Positions 43,245 to 50,978 of a stretch of 64,000 nt of DNA are shown here, in pieces (position 1 is the stretch's first letter; every line of letters begins with the position of its first letter). The notes under the pieces are model-generated. The model was given only the letters and a program-made list of their open reading frames with translations, was not told the origin of the DNA and searched no databases. The DNA is from Actinomycetospora lutea (lineage in GTDB: Bacteria; Actinomycetota; Actinomycetes; Mycobacteriales; Pseudonocardiaceae), in NCBI RefSeq assembly GCF_028737205.1, contig NZ_JAQZAL010000014.1:62001-126000 (forward strand), read 5' to 3'. The position numbers and the translations under genes are program-made.

Positions 43245-44915
43245 GTGGACGCGCCCGAGACCTGGATCACCCCGCTCACGCCGCTGGCCTTCCTGCGCCG
43301 CTCCGCGGACGTGTATCCCGACAAGACGGCGATCGTGCACGGCGCCGAGCGGATGTCCTACGCGCAGTTCGCCGCGGAGGCCCAGCGCCTGGCCCGCGCG
43401 CTGCGCGCGAGCGGGATCGGGCCGGGCGACCGTGTGGCGTGCCTGCTGCCCAACGTGCCGCCGATGCTCGTCGCGCACTTCGGGGTGCCGCTGGCCGGCG
43501 CGGTGCTCGTCGCGGTGAACACGCGCCTGTCCAGCGAGGAGGTCCGCTACATCCTCGACCACTCGCAGGCCAGCGTGCTGGTGGTCGACTCGGCGCTGCG
43601 GGGCACCGTCGAGCCGATCGCGGGCTCGCTGGAGACCGTGCGCGAGATCGTCAACCTGGTCGACCCGCAGGGCCCGGACGCCGGGGCGTCGGTGGACGGC
43701 ACGAGCTGGGACGACCTGCTGGCCCGGGGCGGCGAATCAGGGGAGCACGCCGATGGGGAGGACCTGGCGTGGGAGGTCGCCGACGAGCGTTCCACGATCA
43801 GCATCAACTACACGAGCGGCACCACCGGGCGGCCCAAGGGCGTCCAGTACCACCACCGCGGCGCGTACCTGAACTCGTTCGGCGAGATCGTGCACAGCTA
43901 CCACGACCCGTCGACGGTCTATCTGTGGACGCTGCCGATGTTCCACTGCAACGGCTGGTGCACCCCCTGGGCGATCACCGCGATCGGCGGGACCCACGTC
44001 TGCCTGCGCGAGGTGCGCGGCGACGCGATCTGGGCGCTCATCGGCGAGCACCGGGTCACCCACCTCAACGGCGCGCCCACCGTCGTCACCACGATCATGA
44101 ACGCGGCCGAGGCGCGGACGCTGGACTACGCGCTGGTCGTGACCACCGCCGGTGCGCCGCCGAGCCCCACGACCATCCTCGAGATGGAGAAGATGGGCTT
44201 CCGGATCGTGCACGTCTACGGGCTCACCGAGACCTACGGGCCGTACTCGGTGTGCCAGTGGCAGGAGGAGTGGCGCGGGCTCGAGGAGCACGCGCGGGCG
44301 AAGCTGCAGGCGCGCCAGGGCGTCGGGATGCTGCAGTGCGAGCCGCTGCGGGTGGTCGAGACGCTCGGCGAGGACGTCGCCGACTGGGCCTCGGTGCAGC
44401 TCGTCGACGTGCCCCACGACGGCGAGACCATGGGCGAGATCGTCATGCGCGGCAACAACGTCATGTCCGGCTACTTCCGCGACCCCGACGCGACGGCCAA
44501 GGCGTTCGCCGGCGGCTGGTACCACTCGGGCGACCTGGGGGTCATGCACCCGGACGGCTACGTCGAACTGCGCGACCGCGCCAAGGACGTCGTCATCTCC
44601 GGCGGCGAGAACATCTCCACCGTCGAGGTCGAGCAGGCCGTGCTCTCGCACCCCGCGGTGCTCGAGGCGGCGGTGGTCGGCGTCCCCGACGAGCAGTGGG
44701 GCGAGCGGCCGAAGGCGTTCGTCGTCCTGCGCCAGGGGCAGTCCGCGGAGCCCGGGGCCATCATCGACCACGTCAAGGGCGCCATCGCGCGCTACAAGGC
44801 ACCTCGCGACGTCGAGATCGTCGAGGACCTGCCGAAGACCTCGACCGGCAAGATCCAGAAGTTCGAGCTCCGGGCCAAGGAGTGGGGCGACGCGACCACC
44901 CGCATCCGGGGCTGA
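43245..44915 (+). CDS. Acyl-CoA synthetase (AMP-dependent ligase, FadD-like)
   Basis: The 556-residue enzyme has all ANL-family motifs: YTSGTTGRPKGV (P-loop), LPMFHCNGWC, GLTETYGP, YHSGDLGVMHPDGY, DRAKDVVISGGENIS and the C-terminal catalytic Lys in TSTGKIQKF. It activates a carboxylic acid as acyl-AMP then acyl-CoA. The sequence is closest to medium/long-chain FadD proteins that share FHCNGW. The loop before the P-loop (GESGEHADGEDLAW) is encoded by repeat copy A3. The GTG start gives MDAPETWITPLTPL. No neighbouring beta-oxidation genes are present. Confidence 0.9.
   Translation: MDAPETWITPLTPLAFLRRSADVYPDKTAIVHGAERMSYAQFAAEAQRLARALRASGIGPGDRVACLLPNVPPMLVAHFGVPLAGAVLVAVNTRLSSEEVRYILDHSQASVLVVDSALRGTVEPIAGSLETVREIVNLVDPQGPDAGASVDGTSWDDLLARGGESGEHADGEDLAWEVADERSTISINYTSGTTGRPKGVQYHHRGAYLNSFGEIVHSYHDPSTVYLWTLPMFHCNGWCTPWAITAIGGTHVCLREVRGDAIWALIGEHRVTHLNGAPTVVTTIMNAAEARTLDYALVVTTAGAPPSPTTILEMEKMGFRIVHVYGLTETYGPYSVCQWQEEWRGLEEHARAKLQARQGVGMLQCEPLRVVETLGEDVADWASVQLVDVPHDGETMGEIVMRGNNVMSGYFRDPDATAKAFAGGWYHSGDLGVMHPDGYVELRDRAKDVVISGGENISTVEVEQAVLSHPAVLEAAVVGVPDEQWGERPKAFVVLRQGQSAEPGAIIDHVKGAIARYKAPRDVEIVEDLPKTSTGKIQKFELRAKEWGDATTRIRG
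43731..43762 (+). repeat. Family A dispersed repeat, copy A3 (inside acyl-CoA synthetase)
   Basis: AGGGGAGCACGCCGATGGGG differs from the A1 core by one missing base. It is read in frame as SGEHADGED in a variable loop of the ligase, the same GEHAD reading as A1. Confidence 0.6.
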
Positions 44916-45024
44916 GCCTCTCGTCGCGCCCGACCCGCGCCGGGGCATGACGGGCCCCGGTGACGGGAAGGGCAGCGGGACGGCGGAGACTGTCCGCCGC
45001 TGTCGCGGTGAGGAGCGAGGACGC

Positions 45025-45576
45025 GTGAGCGAGGAGTCCGTCGAACGGGGCGAGGCCGTCCTGGACAACGACATGACGAGCCTGGACACCGAGCCGTCGG
45101 TGATCCTGGACGAGGACCGCCTGGACGCCGATCCGCTCGAGGACGGCATGGACACCCCGGAGGGCTACAGCCGGGACGTCCGCCTCGGCGGCACCCAGGA
45201 GTGGGAGAGCGAGCCGCCCAGCATCGACTACCGCCTGCCGCAGGAGGAGCCCGAGGCCACGGCCGAGCAGCCGCCGGACCGGCCCCTGGCGGCGACGCCG
45301 ATCGACGAGCTCGACGAGTCGGTCGACGACCCGGAGAACGCCGTCGACGGCGTGGGCGGGGCGGTCCTGCTGGACGCCGAGGGCGCCGACGGCGTCACCG
45401 AGGCCGAGAGCCTCGCCGAGGAGGCGCGCGAGATCGAGCTCGGTGTGTCCTCGGCGGACGGCAGCGTCGAGCCGACCGGACTGCCGAGCGACGACGCGAT
45501 CGGCGAGGTCGCGGCCATCGACAACGAGCCGGGCTCCGCGGAGGAGCAGGCGATGCGCGTGGAGCAGGAGAACTGA
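45025..45576 (+). CDS. DUF5709 family acidic protein
   Basis: The 183-residue, very acidic protein contains DPLEDGMDTPEGYS and QEWESEPPSIDYRLPQEEP, which I recognise as the DUF5709 family of actinobacteria; the C-terminal half holds DDAIGEVAAIDNEPGSAEEQAM. It is probably disordered and cytoplasmic. GTG 45025 after GAGG is preferred; ATG 44947 would add an Arg-rich leader. Function unknown. Confidence 0.72.
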   Translation: MSEESVERGEAVLDNDMTSLDTEPSVILDEDRLDADPLEDGMDTPEGYSRDVRLGGTQEWESEPPSIDYRLPQEEPEATAEQPPDRPLAATPIDELDESVDDPENAVDGVGGAVLLDAEGADGVTEAESLAEEAREIELGVSSADGSVEPTGLPSDDAIGEVAAIDNEPGSAEEQAMRVEQEN

Positions 45577-45602
45577 GCGCCGGGGGGACGGCGCGCCCGG
45601 CC

Positions 45603-46142
45603 GTGCCGCGACGGGTCGTGGTCGCCGGCACGGTCGTGGGCGCCGTCCTCGTGGTGCTCCTCGCCGGCGCGCTGATGGGCGGCTGGCGCCCGTTCACCCC
45701 GGCCCCCGACGTCCTGACGTTCGGGCCCGGCGGCGACCTCGAGCAGTACACGCTGTTCGAGGGCCAGTGCGCCCGCGGGCAGCTGGCGGTCGGCGGCGGC
45801 TTCGGGCCGGAGGCCGACGCGCAGTGCGGCACGCCCCACGACGTCGAGGTCGTCGCGTCGACCGCGCCGATCGGCGAGGGCCGCGCGGTGTCGTACCCGG
45901 GCGAGGGCGCGCTGGCGGACTTCGGGCGCGCCTACTGCGCGATGTACGTCGACTCCGACCTGCTCGTCGCGGAGTCGGGCGGCGTCGCCCGCGACGACCT
46001 GCGCATGACCGCCGTCGTGCCGAGCCGGGCGGCCTTCGCCGACCCGGGCTCGGCGGGCGCCACGCGCGGCGGCCGGGAGGTCAGCTGCGTCATCTCGCGC
46101 AGTGACGGCGAGGCGCTGACCGACCGCTTCTCGGTCATCTGA
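45603..46142 (+). CDS. Membrane-anchored protein with septum-formation-like domain
   Basis: The 179-residue protein has one N-terminal membrane helix (VVVAGTVVGAVLVVLLAGALM) and an exported domain with four cysteines. The pattern EGQCARGQLAV ... AQCGTPHDVEVVAS resembles the septum formation domain (C ... C-x2-PH-x-E-V) of actinobacterial envelope proteins. Disulfides are likely. It starts 26 bases after the DUF5709 stop. The domain call is by pattern and moderately secure; a role in division is only suggested by the family name. Confidence 0.65.
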   Translation: MPRRVVVAGTVVGAVLVVLLAGALMGGWRPFTPAPDVLTFGPGGDLEQYTLFEGQCARGQLAVGGGFGPEADAQCGTPHDVEVVASTAPIGEGRAVSYPGEGALADFGRAYCAMYVDSDLLVAESGGVARDDLRMTAVVPSRAAFADPGSAGATRGGREVSCVISRSDGEALTDRFSVI

Positions 46143-46224
46143 GCGGCGGGGGGCCGAACGGCGCAGTCACTCGCAGCGCCGGACCTATTGCCCTGTGTGA
46201 GTGTGGCCGTGACCATACTTCACC

Positions 46225-47580
46225 ATGAGCACACTTCCCGCCGGAGTCGACCGTCGGGCGCTCAAGCGCCGGGCCGTCGTCGCGAGCACCGTCGGCACCA
46301 CCATCGAGTGGTACGACTTCTTCCTCTACAACACCGCCGCCGCCCTGGTCTTCGGGCCGCTGTTCTTCGCCGACTCCGAGGCCGGCGGCGTGCTCCTGGC
46401 GTTCTCCACCCAGTTCGTGGGCTTCGCCGCCCGCCCGATCGGCGCGGCGATCTTCGGGCACTACGGCGACCGCATCGGTCGCAAGTACAGCCTCGTCGCG
46501 ACGCTCCTGCTCATGGGCGGGGCGACGGTGCTCATCGGCTGCCTGCCCACCTACGCCTCGATCGGCGTGCTCGCCCCGATCCTGCTGACCCTGCTGCGCG
46601 TGCTGCAGGGCATCGGCGTCGGCGGCGAGTGGGGCGGCTCGGTGCTCATGTCGATGGAGTGGGGCCACCGGCGCCAGCGCGGGCTGATGGCGGCGTGGCC
46701 GCAGGCCGGCGTGCCGATCGGGCTCGCCCTCGGCACCTTCGTGGTGTGGCAGTTCTCCGGCCCGGAGTTCCTCGAGTGGGGCTGGCGCGTGCCGTTCATC
46801 GCCAGCGTGGTGCTCATCGGGATCGGGCTGTGGGTGCGGCTTACCGTGCTCGAGTCGCCGGCGTTCGCGCAGGTCAAGACATCCGGCAAGGTCGCCAAGC
46901 TGCCGCTGGCCGAGACCCTGCGCACCCAGTGGCGCGACGTGCTCAAGGCGATGTTCGTCCGCACCGCCGAGCAGGCGCCGTTCTACATCTTCACCTCGTT
47001 CGTGCTCGCCTACGGCACCCAGCAGCTCGACCTGGAACGCAGCGACCTGCTGCTCTACCTCATCCTCGCCGCGTGCCTGGGCATCATCAGCGTGCCGTTC
47101 TTCGGCTGGCTCTCCGACGTGCTGGGCCGACGGCTGGTGTACGGCATCGGCGTGGTGCTCACGGGGCTCTACGCCTTCCCCTACTTCGCCCTGCTCAACA
47201 CGAAGGTGGGCGGGCTGATCCTGCTGGGGATCATCCTCGGGCTGATCTTCCACGACATGATGTACGGGCCGCAGGCGGCGCTGATCTCCGAGAGCTTCGG
47301 CACCGGCATCCGCTACACCGGCGCGGGGCTGGGCTACCAGCTCGCCTCGATCACCGCGGGCGGGCCGGCGCCGCTGATCGCGACCGCGATCCTGGCCGGG
47401 ACGGGCTCCACCACCTGGATCTCGATCTACATCATCATCTGCGCGGTGGTCTCGATGATCGCGCTGCTGATGATGCACCCGCGCCCGCCGGAGGCCGACG
47501 AGGCCGACCTGGCGTCCGAGGACCAGGCCGGCCAGGAGGCAATCGAGGACGCGGCGCGCTCGGAGCGCTCGCGGAGCTGA
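46225..47580 (+). CDS. MFS metabolite:proton symporter (MHS family, ProP-like)
   Basis: The 451-residue transporter has 12 predicted helices and the MHS features: GTTIEWYDFFLYN at the N-terminus, GHYGDRIGRKYSL (the loop 2-3 signature), RVLQGIGVGGEWGGSVLM and WLSDVLGRR. Family members import proline, betaine, citrate, ketoglutarate or shikimate with protons. The substrate is not readable. The short C-terminal tail is Glu/Asp then Arg/Ser-rich. It stands between unrelated genes and is followed after 18 bases by the kinase-like gene. Confidence 0.9.
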   Translation: MSTLPAGVDRRALKRRAVVASTVGTTIEWYDFFLYNTAAALVFGPLFFADSEAGGVLLAFSTQFVGFAARPIGAAIFGHYGDRIGRKYSLVATLLLMGGATVLIGCLPTYASIGVLAPILLTLLRVLQGIGVGGEWGGSVLMSMEWGHRRQRGLMAAWPQAGVPIGLALGTFVVWQFSGPEFLEWGWRVPFIASVVLIGIGLWVRLTVLESPAFAQVKTSGKVAKLPLAETLRTQWRDVLKAMFVRTAEQAPFYIFTSFVLAYGTQQLDLERSDLLLYLILAACLGIISVPFFGWLSDVLGRRLVYGIGVVLTGLYAFPYFALLNTKVGGLILLGIILGLIFHDMMYGPQAALISESFGTGIRYTGAGLGYQLASITAGGPAPLIATAILAGTGSTTWISIYIIICAVVSMIALLMMHPRPPEADEADLASEDQAGQEAIEDAARSERSRS

Positions 47581-47598
47581 CGCGCATGATGGTGGGCG

Positions 47599-48222
47599 AT
47601 GCCGATCCGCCCGCTCACCCCCGCCGCGCTCGCCGACGAGATCGTCGCCGCCGTCGAGCGGGCCGGTCCCGGGCACGTCCGGGTGCTGGTCGACGGTGCG
47701 CCGCCGGCCCGCCCGGAGGTGCTCGCGGACGCGCTCGTCGACCCGCTGCGCGTGCGCTCCCGGCCCGTCGTGCGGGTGTCGGCGTGGGACTTCCTGCGCC
47801 CGGCGTCGGTGCGCCTCGAGCGCGGGCGCACCGACCCGGACTCGTTCTACGACGACTGGCTCGACGCGGGCGCGCTGGTCCGCGAGGTGCTCGCCCCGCT
47901 CGGCCCCGGCGGCAGCGGGCAGGTGCTGCCCCGGCTCTGGGACGTCGCCGTCGACCGGGCGGCGCGGGCGGAGCGCCTCGCGGTCCCGGCGGGCGGCATC
48001 GTCGTGGTGGACGGCCCCCTGCTGCTCGGGCGCGGTCTGCCGGCCGAGCTCGCCGTGCACCTCGCCCTGTCCGAGACCGTGCTGGCGCGCCGCACCCCCG
48101 CCGACGAGGCCTGGACGCTGCCCGCGTACGCGCGCTACGCCACGGAAGTCGACCCGGTGACCGTCGCCGACCTCGTCGTCCGCGCCGACCACCCCGACCG
48201 CCCGGCCCTTCAGACGGCCTGA
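47599..48222 (+). CDS. Uridine kinase-like protein lacking a P-loop
   Basis: The 207-residue protein has the overall order of actinobacterial uridine kinase-like proteins: VRVLVDGAPPARPEVLADAL, VSAWDFLRPASVRLERG, DSFYDDWLDAGALVREVL and IVVVDGPLLLG. In the first element the Walker A motif (GxxxxGKT) expected after VDG is replaced by APPARPE, with no Gly-Lys-Ser/Thr. Phosphate binding in the usual way is therefore unlikely; it may be a pseudokinase or a ligand-binding relative. It follows the MFS gene by 18 bases. Confidence 0.72.
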   Translation: MPIRPLTPAALADEIVAAVERAGPGHVRVLVDGAPPARPEVLADALVDPLRVRSRPVVRVSAWDFLRPASVRLERGRTDPDSFYDDWLDAGALVREVLAPLGPGGSGQVLPRLWDVAVDRAARAERLAVPAGGIVVVDGPLLLGRGLPAELAVHLALSETVLARRTPADEAWTLPAYARYATEVDPVTVADLVVRADHPDRPALQTA

Positions 48223-48231
48223 TCCCGTACG

Positions 48232-48248
48232 AGCGATGCGGCATCGCT
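48232..48248. terminator. Hairpin between convergent kinase-like and monooxygenase genes
   Basis: AGCGATGC and GCATCGCT flank a single G, 9 bases after the stop of the kinase-like gene. Confidence 0.5.
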
Positions 48249-48259
48249 GGCAATTCAAC

Positions 48260-48286
48260 ACAGCACGCCGATAGGGCCAGGATCAC
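48260..48286 (+). repeat. Family A dispersed repeat, copy A4 (intergenic)
   Basis: AGCACGCCGATAGGG followed by CCAGGATCA matches the A1 core and, after a small gap, its GGATCA end. This is the only A copy outside a gene. Confidence 0.5.
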
Positions 48287-48318
48287 CACATCCTCGCGGC
48301 GCGACACGCCGAGGGAGC

Positions 48319-49932
48319 TCAGGCGGCCCGGCGCCGCGCCCGCAGCGCGAACCCCGGGTAGCCGGCCTGCGCCTCGGCGTCGCACATCTCCCGGTAGCGG
48401 GCGAACCCGCCGGCGTAGGGCAGGAACACGCGCGGCTTGCCCGGCACGTTCGCGCCGAGGTACCAGGAGCTCGCCGCCTGCGGCAGCAGCGTCGCGTCCG
48501 CGGCCTCGCGGACGTGGTCGGCCCACCGGGCCTGGGCCTCGGGCGTCGGCTCGGCGTCGAGGTCGTGGGCCCGCAGGTGCCCGAGGAGGTCGGCGATCCA
48601 GTCGACGTGCTGCTCGATCGAGGTCGGCATGTTGGTCAGCACCGACGGGCTGCCCGGCCCGGTGATCGTGAACAGGTTCGGGAAGCCGGCCACGCCGAGC
48701 CCCAGGTAGGTCGCCGCGCCCTCGGACCAGGCCTCGGTGAGGGCGAGGCCGTCGCGGCCGCGGAGGCCCAGCCGCAGCAGCGGCCCGGACAGCGCGTCGA
48801 AGCCGGTGGCGAACACGAGGACGTCGAGCGGGTGCTCGGCGCCCGAGGCCAGCCGCACGCCGCCCGGCGTGATCTGCGCGATCGGGTCGGCGCGCACGTC
48901 GACCAGGGACACGTTCGCCCGGTTGTAGGTCTCGAAGTAGTCGGTGTCGATCGGCGGGCGCTTGGTGGCGAACGGGTGATCGTGCGGGGTCAGCACCGCG
49001 GCGACGGCCGGGTCGTCGACGGTCTCGTGGATCTTCGACCGGATGAAGTCCGACGCCGTCTCGTTGACCTCCGGGTCGGCGAGCACGTCGCGCACCGCCG
49101 CGCGGAAGCGCAGCCCGCCGCGCTCCCAGGCGCGCTCGAAGAGGGCGCGGCGCTCGTCGTCGGGCAGGGCGAGGGTGTCGACGTCGCTGACGACGAACGG
49201 GTGCCCGTTGGTCGAGGCCTGCTGGACCTCGCGGATCGCCGCGTAGTCGGCCTTGTAGCCCGCGGCCTCCTCGGCGGAGAGCGGGGCGTTGCGGGCGGGG
49301 ATGCTGAAGTTCGCGGTGCGCTGGAAGACGGTGAGGTGCCCGGCCGACGCGGCGAGCACCGGGATGGCCTGGATGCCGGTGGACCCGGTGCCGACCACCC
49401 CGACCCGGCGGCCCGTGACGTCGACGCCCTCGTGCGGCCACTGCCCGGTGTGGTGCCACTCGCCGGCGAACCCGTCGAGCCCGGGGATGTCGGGGACGTT
49501 CGCCGACGACAGGCAGCCCACCGCGGTGACCAGCCACCGGCACGTCCACCGCTCGCCGCCCTCGGTGTCGATCACCCAGCGGTCGCCGTCGTGGGCGGCC
49601 GACACGACCGTCGTCGAGAACGAGATGGAGCGCCGCAGGTCGAACCGGTCGGCCACGTGCTCGAGGTAGGAGAGGATCTCCGCCTGGCCGGGGTAGCGCT
49701 CCGACCAGTCCCACTCCTGCTCGAGCTCGCGCGAGAAGGCGTAGCAGTAGTAGTAGCTCTCCGAGTCGCACCGCGCGCCGGGGTACCGGTTCCAGTACCA
49801 GGTGCCGCCGACGCCGTCCGCGGCCTCGAGCCCGTGCACGGCGAACCCCAGCCCGCGCAGGCGATGGATCGTGTAGAGCCCGGCGAACCCGGCCCCGATG
49901 ACGACGACGTCGAGATCGTTGCCCACGCTCAC
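48319..49932 (-). CDS. Flavin-containing monooxygenase, Baeyer-Villiger type
   Basis: The 537-residue enzyme has an FAD Rossmann motif GAGFAG (residues 13-18), the Baeyer-Villiger fingerprint FAGEWHHTGQWP (about 155-166, fitting FxGxxxHxxxWP) and a second NADPH motif GTGSTG near residue 178. GTWYWNRYPGARCDSESYYY is characteristic of cyclohexanone/phenylacetone-type enzymes. It should insert oxygen next to a ketone using NADPH and oxygen. The GTG at 49932 is chosen; GTG 49926 is possible. No ketone pathway genes are adjacent. Confidence 0.92.
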   Translation of the reverse strand: MSVGNDLDVVVIGAGFAGLYTIHRLRGLGFAVHGLEAADGVGGTWYWNRYPGARCDSESYYYCYAFSRELEQEWDWSERYPGQAEILSYLEHVADRFDLRRSISFSTTVVSAAHDGDRWVIDTEGGERWTCRWLVTAVGCLSSANVPDIPGLDGFAGEWHHTGQWPHEGVDVTGRRVGVVGTGSTGIQAIPVLAASAGHLTVFQRTANFSIPARNAPLSAEEAAGYKADYAAIREVQQASTNGHPFVVSDVDTLALPDDERRALFERAWERGGLRFRAAVRDVLADPEVNETASDFIRSKIHETVDDPAVAAVLTPHDHPFATKRPPIDTDYFETYNRANVSLVDVRADPIAQITPGGVRLASGAEHPLDVLVFATGFDALSGPLLRLGLRGRDGLALTEAWSEGAATYLGLGVAGFPNLFTITGPGSPSVLTNMPTSIEQHVDWIADLLGHLRAHDLDAEPTPEAQARWADHVREAADATLLPQAASSWYLGANVPGKPRVFLPYAGGFARYREMCDAEAQAGYPGFALRARRRAA

Positions 49933-49967
49933 GAGTCTCGGCGGACGAGCCCCACCTGACAACCCGG

Positions 49968-50948
49968 TCAGCCGTGCGCCGCCCGGTACCGCTCCCACAC
50001 CTCGGGCCGGAGCCGTCCCCGGTCGGGCACCTCGATGCCCTCGGCGCGCGCCCACGCCCGGACCTCCGCGGTCGACGGTCCGGAGGGCGCCGCGCCGGAC
50101 AGCTCCGGCACCGCGCCGGGGAGGCGGACCCCGATGGCCTGCTCGTCGCGCGCCCACGCCAGCGCGGCGGCGAGGTAGCGGTAGGTCCACTCCTCGGCGA
50201 GCGGCCGCGTCTCGGCGAAGACGATGGGGATGCCCGGCCACCGGACCTGCAGCTCCGCGAGGGAGTCGGCGACCTGCGCGGGACGGACGTGGCGCTGCGC
50301 GAACACCTGCGACCACCGGTCCTCGACCACCACGGCCGCCCGCGGGAGCGCCGCCAGGTCGCCGAGGGCGAACCGCAGGCGTCCGCTGCTGAGGCTGGAG
50401 ACCAGGTCGGGCAGCGACTTGCGTTCGACCGACGCCACCAGCGTCCCGTCGAGCAGGACGCCGTAGTCGCCGGCCGGGAGCGTGCGCCGGACGGTCCGGG
50501 CCTGCTGACCCGGGAACCCGTACGGGTAGCGCTCGTGGGCGTCGACGACGATCTCGAGCCCGTCGCCGTCCACCCCGGCGGGCCGTGCCGTCGGCGTCCG
50601 GACCTGCGGGCGCGCCTGCTTGCGCGTCCGCGGCGACTGCCAGAACACCATGTCCCGACCGCGACCCCGGGTGTACACGATCTGCGAGCGGTTCTCGCGA
50701 GCGCGATCCAGCACGACGTCGATGGCGGCGCCCCGGCGCGCGCACGAGCGCAGCGCGACGCGTTCGACCACGTCCAGCTCGTCCTCCGGCGGCCACTCCC
50801 CGGGATCGGCGGGGTGGCAGTAGAGCGCCTTGGTCCGCGGCCAGGTGTCCGACGTGCGGAACACCAGGCCGTCGCCGAGGGGCAGCCGGAGCAGGTACCC
50901 GAGCGACGACGTCGCGTCGGGGTTGCGGGCGATGACGAGGTCCGCCAC
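49968..50948 (-). CDS. ERCC4-domain nuclease with Lsr2-type C-terminal domain
   Basis: The 326-residue protein combines a unique N-terminal 120 residues, an ERCC4/XPF-like nuclease domain with VDAHERYPYGF and the catalytic VERKSLPDLVSSL (ERKxxxD), and a C-terminal helical domain EVRAWARAEGIEVPDRGRLR followed by PEVWERYRAA that matches the AT-hook-like DNA-binding domain of Lsr2. XPF/Mus81-type nucleases cut branched DNA; the Lsr2 module would bind AT-rich DNA minor grooves. GTG 50957 is an alternative start. It is transcribed with the FAD oxidase upstream and the monooxygenase downstream on the same strand. Confidence 0.82.
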   Translation of the reverse strand: MADLVIARNPDATSSLGYLLRLPLGDGLVFRTSDTWPRTKALYCHPADPGEWPPEDELDVVERVALRSCARRGAAIDVVLDRARENRSQIVYTRGRGRDMVFWQSPRTRKQARPQVRTPTARPAGVDGDGLEIVVDAHERYPYGFPGQQARTVRRTLPAGDYGVLLDGTLVASVERKSLPDLVSSLSSGRLRFALGDLAALPRAAVVVEDRWSQVFAQRHVRPAQVADSLAELQVRWPGIPIVFAETRPLAEEWTYRYLAAALAWARDEQAIGVRLPGAVPELSGAAPSGPSTAEVRAWARAEGIEVPDRGRLRPEVWERYRAAHG

Positions 50949-50978
50949 GGCGTGCACGGTAGCGCTCGGGGCGGCCGG

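Noticed and set aside
47550-47590. A possible fourth family B repeat at the C-terminus of the MFS transporter
   Set aside because: CGGAGCG ... GCGGAGCTGAC resembles the B core, but needs a 2-base gap and is short; chance in GC-rich DNA is likely.
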